Source: Bacteroidota bacterium (lineage in GTDB: Bacteria; Bacteroidota; Ignavibacteria; UBA10030; SZUA-254). Taken from it: a stretch of DNA of 5,201 nt. The notes under the pieces were generated by a model, which was given only the letters and a program-made list of their open reading frames with translations, searched no databases and was not told the DNA's origin. The stretch covers positions 1 to 5,201 of the forward strand of contig SCUC01000137.1 of NCBI GenBank assembly GCA_004322375.1. Reading direction: 5' to 3'. Below, piece after piece: positions 1 to 4,574 of this stretch (within the stretch, counting starts at the first letter, position 1; each line of letters begins with the position of its first letter). The translations under genes and the position numbers were made by a program.

Positions 1-753
1 CGGAATTCTATCCTGACTATACGAACGGAAGGCTTCTTCTATTCCCTCTATCCGGCGTTCGATAATTGATAACGTTGCATCCGGTGTTACATCGCGAGGA
101 CCGATACCGGTGCCTCCCGTTGTAATAATCAAATCAATTTTTCTCTCATCGGTTAATGTTTTCAATTCTGTTTCAAGTTGTTCCCTATCATCGGGCAATA
201 CCTTGAAACTTGGAACCTGAAACTTGAAACTCTCCAATCGCTCCTTTAAAACCTTGCCGGATTTATCCTGCTTCTCTCCCCGACTAACTGAATCGCTTAA
301 CACTAACACTGCTGCAGTCAATCCTTCTCCAGTTTCTTTGAAAGACGATTTTCCCCCTTTTTTCTCAAGCAGCTTGACGGAAACAATTTCCATTCGCTCA
401 TCTATAATTTTCAGCATATCATACAATGCCAGGGCGGTTGCCGATGCAGCGACAAGAGCTTCCATCTCAACGCCGGTTTTCCAGATGGCTTTTACTTCTG
501 CGCTGATGGTCATCGAATCATGCCCAAGCTCAATATCCACACGGACGAAATCCAGCGGCACCTGATGACAATATGGAATCAACGCGCTGGTGTTTTTCGC
601 GGCTTGAATTCCTGCAACCCGCGCCACGGCTAAAGGGTCAGCCTTCGGTACTGTTCCGGCTCTAATGGCCTCAATCGTTGAAGGACTTACAATAAGCGTT
701 GCTTCAGCTTTTGCCGTTCGTAATGTGTTCGATTTGAAAGATACGTCGCGCAT
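1..753 (-). CDS. moaCB: Bifunctional molybdenum cofactor protein MoaC-MoaB/Mog (3' end beyond window)
   Basis: The frame is open from the ATG at 753 to the window edge (251 codons, no stop), so the C-terminus is missing. Residues 1-138 match MoaC, the cyclic pyranopterin monophosphate synthase that acts after MoaA. Visible landmarks are ARVAGIQAAK (44-53), LIPYCHQV (58-65), TGVEMEAL (93-100) and KKGGKSS near 131-137, which carry the Lys, His and paired Glu residues of the family active site. Residues about 146-251 match the MoaB/MogA fold: SDSVSRG (153-159), DKSG (163-166), and TTGGTGIGPRDVTPDAT (211-227), the molybdopterin-binding loop; Mog-type proteins adenylylate molybdopterin. The fused order is known from several bacterial groups. 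The start is supported by an AGGAAA ribosome site 7 nt upstream. Residues 174-184 are encoded by a short tandem repeat (see 202-229). It lies downstream of copA on the same strand but 216 bp away, so it may have its own promoter. Confidence 0.93.
   Translation of the reverse strand, partial: MRDVSFKSNTLRTAKAEATLIVSPSTIEAIRAGTVPKADPLAVARVAGIQAAKNTSALIPYCHQVPLDFVRVDIELGHDSMTISAEVKAIWKTGVEMEALVAASATALALYDMLKIIDERMEIVSVKLLEKKGGKSSFKETGEGLTAAVLVLSDSVSRGEKQDKSGKVLKERLESFKFQVPSFKVLPDDREQLETELKTLTDERKIDLIITTGGTGIGPRDVTPDATLSIIERRIEGIEEAFRSYSQDRIP
202..229. repeat. Four 7-bp tandem units inside moaCB
   Basis: On the plus strand four heptads follow each other without gaps: CTTGAAA, CTTGGAA, CCTGAAA, CTTGAAA. 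They encode, on the other strand, residues about 174-184 (SFKFQVPSFK region) of the Mog domain, just before the conserved VLPDDRE segment. Homologues usually have a short strand of the type GFEV...KVLPDD here, so the repeat lies at a permissive spot and keeps the frame. The units resemble those of the intergenic array at 759-843 but are in opposite orientation relative to transcription. Confidence 0.7.
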
Positions 754-758
754 ACGTT

Positions 759-843
759 AGTTTCCTGTTTTCTGTTTCCAGCTTTTTGTTTCCAGTTTGT
801 AGTTTACTGTTTTTTAGTTTATGGTTTTTTGTTTCAGTTTGAT
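759..843. repeat. Degenerate 7-bp tandem repeat array upstream of moaCB
   Basis: About twelve heptads of the form (A/T)GTTT(C/T/A)(C/T) run through this stretch on the plus strand: AGTTTCC, TGTTTTC, TGTTTCC, AGCTTTT, TGTTTCC, AGTTTGT, AGTTTAC, TGTTTTT, then after one extra T at 815 AGTTTAT, GGTTTTT, TGTTTCA, GTTTGAT. On the transcribed (minus) strand the units read like GGAAACA or TGAAACA. The array ends 5 bp before the moaCB start codon, so it forms most of that gene's near upstream region. The divergence between units suggests an old or actively mutating array. No function is known from the sequence alone. Confidence 0.8.
761..766 (-). promoter_or_regulatory. Ribosome binding site of moaCB, formed by a repeat unit
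   Basis: On the minus strand AGGAAA lies 7 nt before the ATG at 753, a normal spacing. The motif is part of the last heptad of the 759-843 array, so the repeat itself appears to provide the translation signal. Further GGAAAC units upstream are too far away to serve this start. Confidence 0.6.
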
Positions 844-857
844 GTAATTCATTTACA

Positions 858-930
858 CCCTCTGCCCTCTGCTCCTCTGCTCCTCTGCTCCTCTGCTCCT
901 CCGCCCCCCTGCCCCTCCGCTCCCTCGCCC
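858..930. repeat. 8-bp tandem repeat array with G-quadruplex-type motif
   Basis: After two 7-bp copies of CCCTCTG (858-871), the plus strand carries 8-bp units: CTCCTCTG three times (872-895), then the diverged CTCCTCCG, CCCCCCTG, CCCCTCCG and CTCCCTCG up to 927. The plus strand is almost pure pyrimidine, so the minus strand, which is the coding strand of the flanking genes, is purine rich. At 904-930 the minus strand has runs GGG, GGG, GGGG and GGGGGG with loops of 3, 6 and 2 nt, fitting the usual quadruplex pattern. It lies between the copA stop and moaCB. There are no unique spacers, so it is not a CRISPR array. Confidence 0.8.
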
Positions 931-969
931 TAACATTCGGTTCCCAATATACTCCATTTGATGTTGATG

Positions 970-3222
970 TTAAAGTTTGCGCGAGCGTATTCGCAATGAA
1001 TTGGAAACGACGCTGACCGAGCTAAATGCCATCGCTGCTGCGGCAACTATCGGATTGAGAAGACCAAGAGCTGCAATCGGTATTCCAATCATATTATAAA
1101 TAAACGCCCAGAACAAATTCTGCTTAATTGTCCGAATCGTGAGCTTCGATAGCTTGATTGCATGAAGCACGGAAGTAATATCACCCTTCATTAACGTAAT
1201 GTCCGATGTTTCTATAGCAACGTCCGTTCCGGTTCCCATTGCAATCCCAACGTCAGCCTGTGCAAGAGCAGGCGCATCGTTGATGCCGTCGCCCACCATC
1301 GCAACAATGGTTCCTTCCTTTTGTAAATTTTTAACATGTGCGGCTTTTTCATGGGGAAGAACTTCCGCTATATAATCATCAATTCCCGCTTCCCTGGCAA
1401 TTGCCCCAGATGTTCGAACAGAATCGCCGCTCAGCATAATGACTTTTATGTTCATGCGTTTCAATTCTGCAATGGCATGTTTAGATGAAGGTTTCAACAC
1501 GTCTGCCATGGCAACAACTGCGGCAATTTCTCCGTTTCTGGCAATATAGACGGGAGTTTGCCCCAGTTCAGAATACTTTTGAACGACTGAATCGGCTTGA
1601 GCAGTGTTCACTGCATACTCTTTCATCATTGCATGATTTCCAATAACAATAGCGTTCCCTTCCACAACGCCGCTTGCTCCTAACCCTGGATATGATTGAA
1701 ACGATTCAACGTTAAGCAAACGGACATTCTTACTCCTTGAATACTCCACAATCGCTTGAGCAAGAGGGTGTTCCGATTTATTCTCCAGCGCGGCGACTTC
1801 TTCAAGCAACGTTGTCTCCGCGACAGAATTGAACAACGTGACAGAGGTAACTTTCGGTTTCCCTTCGGTAATCGTTCCGGTTTTATCCAGCACGATTGTT
1901 TGAATTCGATGCGCTCGTTCAAGGCTCTCTGCGTTTTTTATTAATATCCCTTTTGTCGCGCCCAAGCCTGTTCCTACCATAATTGCAGTGGGCGTTGCAA
2001 GTCCAAGCGCGCACGGGCAGGCAATAATCAAGACCGCGATGAAGTTAATCATTGCACCAACAAATCCGGCATCTCCAATCGCTAACCATACAAGGAACGT
2101 AATGAACGCAAGGCTAATCACAGTCGGAACAAAGACACTAGCGATTTTGTCTGCAAGTGCCTGAATCGGCGCCTTCGAGCCTTGCGCTTCTTCCACCAGC
2201 TTGATGATGTGCGCAATCATTGTCTCAGAACCGACTGCCGTAGCCTTAAACTCCAAACTTCCTGTCTTATTCATTGTTCCGCCAATTACTCTGCTTCCGA
2301 CTGTTTTATCAACCGGAATGCTCTCTCCTGTAATCATTGACTCGTCAATTGAGGTGAATCCTTTCAGGACAGTTCCATCCACAGCAACTCTTTCACCGGG
2401 ACGAACGACAACAATATCATCATGAACAACGTCTGCTATTGGTATGTCTTCTTCCGTTCCCCCTCGAATTACATTTGCCGTCTTTGGTTGTAATCCTACA
2501 AGTTTTTTTATGGCATCCTTTGTCCTGTTCTTCGCCTTAGCCTCGAGCAGCCTTCCCATCAGAATAAGAGTGATAATCGTTGCCGTCGTATCGAAATAGA
2601 CGTGCGTGGCGCCATGCTCAAGGGAAAGCCAATGCGGAAACAACACCACGAACAGGCTATACACATACGCCGTGCCTGTACCAACAGCCACAAGGGTATT
2701 CATATCAACAGCGCCGTGCCGAAGAAGCCTTGCCGACAAAATAAAAAACCGTTTTCCCGAAACAACAAGAACCAGTGTAGTTGCAATAAGCAGAAATTTA
2801 TTCACTTCCTCCATCGAAAGCGGAGAAATGTTCATAAACCATTCTGTCATTCCTATCATGCTTACTACCATAATAGGCAGCGTGAGAATGGCGCTGAAGA
2901 TAAATTTTTTTTTTAGCTGTTGATAAGTTGAATCACTGTCATGTCCACTATGTTCAACAACAGCTTCTTTTCCATAGTGAGTGGCTTCGTGAGCAGCGTC
3001 TTTCGATTCGGGGATGAGAAGCTTGTATCCCGCTTCTTCCACTGCTTTTCCCATCTTCTGAACGTCTGTCTTATTGCCATCAAACGTCAGAGTTACTTTT
3101 TCCGTCGCAAGATTGACGTTCGCTGTTTCGACGCCATCAATCTTTTTTAACGATTTCTCAACGCGAACCACGCAGCTCGCGCAGGTCATCCCCTCAACAG
3201 GGAGTGTAAGGGTCTCTTTCAT
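970..3222 (-). CDS. copA: Copper-exporting P1B-type ATPase CopA
   Basis: The 750-residue product is an inner-membrane P-type ATPase that exports Cu(I) from the cytoplasm at the cost of ATP. It has one N-terminal HMA domain (about 4-70) with GMTCASC, cysteines at 14 and 17, then a linker with four histidines (78, 82, 91, 94). Eight membrane segments are expected near 107-126, 141-159, 172-196, 207-225, 363-384, 388-413, 700-722 and 724-741. Catalytic landmarks are TGES (298-301, actuator), CPC (402-404, transport site), DKTGT with phosphorylated Asp446, HP (485-486) and GDGINDAP (644-651). The YN pair (709-710) and MAFSS (731-735) in the last two segments are the Cu+ subgroup signature rather than that of Zn/Cd pumps. 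Length is normal for the family. The ATG at 3222 overlaps the chaperone stop by 4 bp and has no clear ribosome site, pointing to translational coupling. Confidence 0.97.
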   Translation of the reverse strand: MKETLTLPVEGMTCASCVVRVEKSLKKIDGVETANVNLATEKVTLTFDGNKTDVQKMGKAVEEAGYKLLIPESKDAAHEATHYGKEAVVEHSGHDSDSTYQQLKKKFIFSAILTLPIMVVSMIGMTEWFMNISPLSMEEVNKFLLIATTLVLVVSGKRFFILSARLLRHGAVDMNTLVAVGTGTAYVYSLFVVLFPHWLSLEHGATHVYFDTTATIITLILMGRLLEAKAKNRTKDAIKKLVGLQPKTANVIRGGTEEDIPIADVVHDDIVVVRPGERVAVDGTVLKGFTSIDESMITGESIPVDKTVGSRVIGGTMNKTGSLEFKATAVGSETMIAHIIKLVEEAQGSKAPIQALADKIASVFVPTVISLAFITFLVWLAIGDAGFVGAMINFIAVLIIACPCALGLATPTAIMVGTGLGATKGILIKNAESLERAHRIQTIVLDKTGTITEGKPKVTSVTLFNSVAETTLLEEVAALENKSEHPLAQAIVEYSRSKNVRLLNVESFQSYPGLGASGVVEGNAIVIGNHAMMKEYAVNTAQADSVVQKYSELGQTPVYIARNGEIAAVVAMADVLKPSSKHAIAELKRMNIKVIMLSGDSVRTSGAIAREAGIDDYIAEVLPHEKAAHVKNLQKEGTIVAMVGDGINDAPALAQADVGIAMGTGTDVAIETSDITLMKGDITSVLHAIKLSKLTIRTIKQNLFWAFIYNMIGIPIAALGLLNPIVAAAAMAFSSVSVVSNSLRIRSRKL

Positions 3223-3446
3223 TGGGAAGAAGCGACTGTTGTTTGACCGACAAGCTTATATCCGGCTTCCTCGATGGCAAGCGCTAACTGCGATTCATTC
3301 ACTTTCGTCTCATCGTACTGCACGCGCGCTTTTCCAATTTCGACGGTTTCAACCGTTATACCGGCTACATTGCTCAGCGCTTTTTTCACAGCCATAACGC
3401 AGTGGTTGCATGACATACCTTCAATGTTCAATTCTTGACGTTTCAT
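3219..3446 (-). CDS. copZ: CopZ-like copper chaperone (single HMA domain)
   Basis: This 75-residue protein consists of little more than one HMA domain (about residues 4-68) with GMSCNHC; Cys13 and Cys16 are its only cysteines and would bind one Cu(I). The pattern fits the beta-alpha-beta-beta-alpha-beta fold, ending with a typical EEAGYKLV strand. No signal peptide or membrane segment is seen, so it is cytoplasmic. CopZ proteins carry Cu(I) to the ATPase, which fits the 4-bp ATGA overlap with copA. The start at 3446 is backed by an AAGGAA ribosome site 4 nt upstream. It is the first gene after the promoter region holding the phased direct repeats. A short HMA protein for Hg(II) (MerP-like) is less likely because there is no export signal and no mer gene nearby. 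Confidence 0.92.
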   Translation of the reverse strand: MKRQELNIEGMSCNHCVMAVKKALSNVAGITVETVEIGKARVQYDETKVNESQLALAIEEAGYKLVGQTTVASSQ

Positions 3447-3450
3447 ATCG

Positions 3451-3456
3451 TTCCTT
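3451..3456 (-). promoter_or_regulatory. Ribosome binding site of copZ
   Basis: AAGGAA on the minus strand lies 4 nt before the ATG at 3446. It is the best Shine-Dalgarno match in the operon and probably loads ribosomes for both copZ and the overlapping copA. Confidence 0.7.
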
Positions 3457-3492
3457 TTTTGAGATGTTTAAGAATGTTGTTTGTACACAACT

Positions 3493-3521
3493 AATATACG
3501 CCTCTCCCCTTTGAAAAGTGT
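3493..3521 (-). promoter_or_regulatory. Candidate activator-dependent promoter of copZ-copA
   Basis: On the minus strand a good -10 hexamer TATATT (3493-3498) is preceded, after 17 bp, by ACACTT (3516-3521), which has no match to TTGACA. The predicted transcript start is near 3486, giving a leader of about 40 nt. A strong -10 with an absent -35 is typical of promoters that need an activator, and the -35 position lies within the proximal copy of the 11-bp direct repeat. The regulator's own promoter has the same GTATATT -10 context. The assignment was made by eye and assumes a sigma-70-like consensus. Confidence 0.45.
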
Positions 3522-3546
3522 TACAGAATTTTAAGAAAGTGTTACA
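3515..3546 (-). promoter_or_regulatory. Two 11-bp direct repeats at 21-bp period, candidate operator of the HMA-AraC regulator
   Basis: AAAGTGTTACA occurs at 3515-3525 and again, identically, at 3536-3546 (TGTAACACTTT in the direction of transcription). The start-to-start distance is 21 bp, two turns of B-DNA, so both copies face the same side of the helix. AraC-family activators classically bind tandem half-sites with this spacing, the proximal one touching the -35 region; here the copies centre near -34 and -55 of the predicted copZ start. The distal copy ends 2 bp before the stop codon of the regulator gene. Binding by the adjacent regulator is inferred. Confidence 0.6.
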
Positions 3547-3548
3547 TT

Positions 3549-4130
3549 TTATTCACCCACCTTATCAATAGGTTTTCTTAACGACTGCTTCACAGCTTTA
3601 AATTTGCTTGGGGTCATGCCTGTTACGTTTTTAAATTGAGCGGAGAGGTGCTGTACGCTGCTGTATCCCAGCATGTATGCAATCTCGCTCAGCGTTTGTT
3701 CTCCGTATTTGAGCAATTCTTTCGCCCGTTCGACTTTTTGAAGAATAAGATATTGTTCGATGGTAACGTTTTCCACCGACGAAAAAAGCACACTTATGTA
3801 ATGATACTCCTTCCCGACTTCTCGCGCGATATATTCCGAGTGTTTTAACCGGTTAGGAGTTTGGGATTCGTCATTCTGCACAATATCCAACACGGCGTGC
3901 TTCACTTTTTCAATGATCTTCACTTTTGGATCCTCAATAAGCTCAAAACCGTTTCGTTCAAGCGCTTTTTTCACCTGCTCTTTCATCCTGTTTTGAAGCG
4001 CGCCCCCTACTTCTACCTCTCCAAGCCGAACACTTCGAATGTCCAGTCCTAGTCGCTCAAGCTCTTCTTTGACTACTTTAATGCAGCGCGGGCAAACCAT
4101 ATTTTTAATGTAGAGAGTGGTTATTTGCAT
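3549..4130 (-). CDS. HMA-AraC fusion transcriptional regulator, probable copper sensor
   Basis: The 193-residue product joins two modules. Residues about 3-66 have the length and pattern of an HMA domain, with NMVCPRC; Cys13 and Cys16 are the only cysteines in the protein. The usual Gly of GMxCxxC is Asn here. Residues about 90-185 form an AraC/XylS DNA-binding domain: a first helix-turn-helix region at about 95-140 and a clear second one with LSEIAYMLGYSS (147-158), LSAQF (162-166) and GMTPSKFK (171-178). There is no cupin or sugar-binding domain as in typical AraC proteins, and no membrane segment or receiver, so it should be a cytoplasmic one-component regulator. It lies just upstream of copZ-copA on the same strand, with the phased direct repeats starting 2 bp past its stop. 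I infer that it binds Cu(I) (or Ag(I)) and activates that operon. The start at 4130 lacks a Shine-Dalgarno motif. Domain calls are strong; the metal and the direction of regulation are inferred. Confidence 0.88.
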   Translation of the reverse strand: MQITTLYIKNMVCPRCIKVVKEELERLGLDIRSVRLGEVEVGGALQNRMKEQVKKALERNGFELIEDPKVKIIEKVKHAVLDIVQNDESQTPNRLKHSEYIAREVGKEYHYISVLFSSVENVTIEQYLILQKVERAKELLKYGEQTLSEIAYMLGYSSVQHLSAQFKNVTGMTPSKFKAVKQSLRKPIDKVGE

Positions 4131-4161
4131 TGTTATGATATATTATTGTTGAAGACAGGAA

Positions 4162-4190
4162 AATATACTTCCACAATCTTACCTACACAA
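4162..4190 (-). promoter_or_regulatory. Candidate promoter of the HMA-AraC regulator gene
   Basis: On the minus strand TTGTGT (4185-4190) is separated by exactly 17 bp from TATATT (4162-4167). The predicted transcript start is near 4155, leaving a leader of about 25 nt that shows no ribosome binding site. The -10 context GTATATT is the same as in the copZ promoter, but the -35 is better, which suits constitutive low-level expression of a sensor. The call rests on consensus matching by eye. Confidence 0.45.
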
Positions 4191-4217
4191 CATTACCAAT
4201 ATATTCGCAGATATTTT

Positions 4218-4233
4218 TGTGATACGCGTCACG
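4218..4233. promoter_or_regulatory. CRP/FNR-family-like palindrome
   Basis: TGTGA, six bases (TACGCG), then TCACG matches the CRP-type consensus TGTGA-N6-TCACA at nine of ten defined positions. Its centre is about 70 bp upstream of the predicted start of the regulator transcript, close to the -71.5 position used by some class I CRP promoters. It could instead serve the divergent plus-strand gene or be chance. No regulator of this family is encoded in the window. Confidence 0.35.
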
Positions 4234-4287
4234 AATTGACAGACCTTTATTGATTTTCATCCCTAATCTATATACTTTCCCTTTTAC

Positions 4288-4302
4288 GATTGTTACACAA
4301 TC
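4288..4302. repeat. Perfect 6-bp inverted repeat with 3-bp centre
   Basis: GATTGT, then TAC, then ACAATC gives a 15-bp near-palindrome suited to a dimeric DNA-binding protein. It contains TACACAA, also found at 3484-3490 near the predicted copZ transcript start and at 4184-4190 in the regulator promoter. The sharing may be chance in AT-rich DNA. Confidence 0.35.
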
Positions 4303-4341
4303 TGCCACTCCATTTCAAGAATATTTGACACAATTTGTATA

Positions 4342-4424
4342 GTGGAAACCACCGAAGCATAGGTTCGGGCTGCTTTAATGCACTCAGCAAAAGGGGAAGT
4401 TCCCCGAATTGTATGCAGTGTGGT
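4342..4424 (+). other. Candidate structured RNA element with alternative pairings
   Basis: Several short helices can be drawn on the plus strand: CCGAA/TTCGG (4352-4356 with 4364-4368, 7-nt loop), GCTG/CAGC (4369-4372 with 4385-4388), GGGGA/TCCCC (4393-4397 with 4401-4405), and a closing ACCA/TGGT (4348-4351 with 4421-4424). The first loop contains GCATA (4357-4361), complementary to TATGC (4412-4416), which would make a pseudoknot. CCAC (4349-4352) can pair either with GTGG just upstream (4342-4345) or with GTGG far downstream (4420-4423). The segment is richer in GC than its surroundings. I do not recognise a known riboswitch or RNA family. The fold was drawn by hand and helices are short, so it may be chance. 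Confidence 0.25.
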
Positions 4425-4492
4425 ACAGTCAAAAAAAATAAATAATACGTAGAGAATAGAGGATTACCAGCGACCTGTATCTCTCATTTTAA

Positions 4493-4508
4493 TTGCATTG
4501 AAATGCAA
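4493..4508. repeat. 7-bp perfect inverted repeat (possible hairpin)
   Basis: TTGCATT and AATGCAA flank a GA centre; as RNA this gives a 6-bp stem with a TGAA tetraloop. It is not followed by a T run on either strand, so it is not a convincing intrinsic terminator. It lies in the leader of the receiver-PAS gene, about 66 bp before the start. Confidence 0.4.
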
Positions 4509-4538
4509 AAAGGAGGGGTACGCTCTTTTTCTGTCCCC

Positions 4539-4552
4539 TTATTAATTAATAA
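4539..4552. repeat. 14-bp perfect AT palindrome
   Basis: TTATTAATTAATAA is its own reverse complement and lies 22 bp before the TTG start of the receiver-PAS gene. It could be a protein-binding site or just AT-rich promoter DNA; nothing in the sequence decides. Confidence 0.3.
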
Positions 4553-4563
4553 GCAGTTAAAGT

Positions 4564-4567
4564 AGGG
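4564..4567 (+). promoter_or_regulatory. Ribosome binding site deciding the TTG start at 4575
   Basis: AGGG lies 7 nt before TTG at 4575. An in-frame TAG at 4563-4565 rules out any earlier start, and there is no ATG in the first 209 codons, so this weak site with a TTG codon is the best-supported start. Confidence 0.55.
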
Positions 4568-4574
4568 AATCACC

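Larger units (their letters stand above)
4131..4574. other. 444-bp divergent intergenic region without a protein gene
   Basis: No convincing gene is present between the divergent regulator and receiver-PAS genes. The region is AT rich apart from a GC-richer core near 4342-4424. It holds a promoter for the regulator, a CRP/FNR-like palindrome, several inverted repeats and a possible folded RNA, listed separately. No convincing -35/-10 pair could be assigned to the plus-strand gene: TTGACA occurs at 4236-4241 and 4325-4330 but neither has a well-spaced -10. Confidence 0.7.

Noticed and set aside
224..565. Plus-strand open frame of 113 codons
   Set aside because: It lies wholly within moaCB on the opposite strand; the product is rich in Ser/Thr with no recognisable domain, while the minus frame has strong MoaC and Mog motifs.
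858..930. CRISPR-like array
   Set aside because: Units are 7-8 bp, contiguous and without unique spacers; no cas genes are in the window.
1680..3397. Several open frames of 60-107 codons across copA and copZ on either strand
   Set aside because: They are shadows of the copper genes; none has a recognisable domain or is needed to explain the DNA, whereas copA and copZ are intact with all family motifs.
3636..4052. Two plus-strand open frames of 63-70 codons
   Set aside because: They lie opposite the regulator gene, whose HMA and AraC domains account for the sequence.
4324..4343. Sigma-54-like (-24/-12) or sigma-70 promoter around TTGACAC...TATAGT
   Set aside because: Spacing is wrong for both: TTGACA and TATAGT are only 7 bp apart, and the GG/GC pair of a sigma-54 site is not present at the required distance.
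4378..4452. 24-codon open frame starting ATG at 4378
   Set aside because: It has no ribosome binding site, has a low-complexity Lys/Asn tail and overlaps the candidate folded element.
4511..4516. AGGAGG, a perfect Shine-Dalgarno sequence
   Set aside because: No ATG, GTG or TTG follows at a usable distance, and the downstream frames close quickly, so no small gene is supported.
4512..4540. Intrinsic terminator (AGGGG with CCCCT, T run at 4526-4530)
   Set aside because: The T run falls in the loop and not after the stem, and the stem is only 5 bp.
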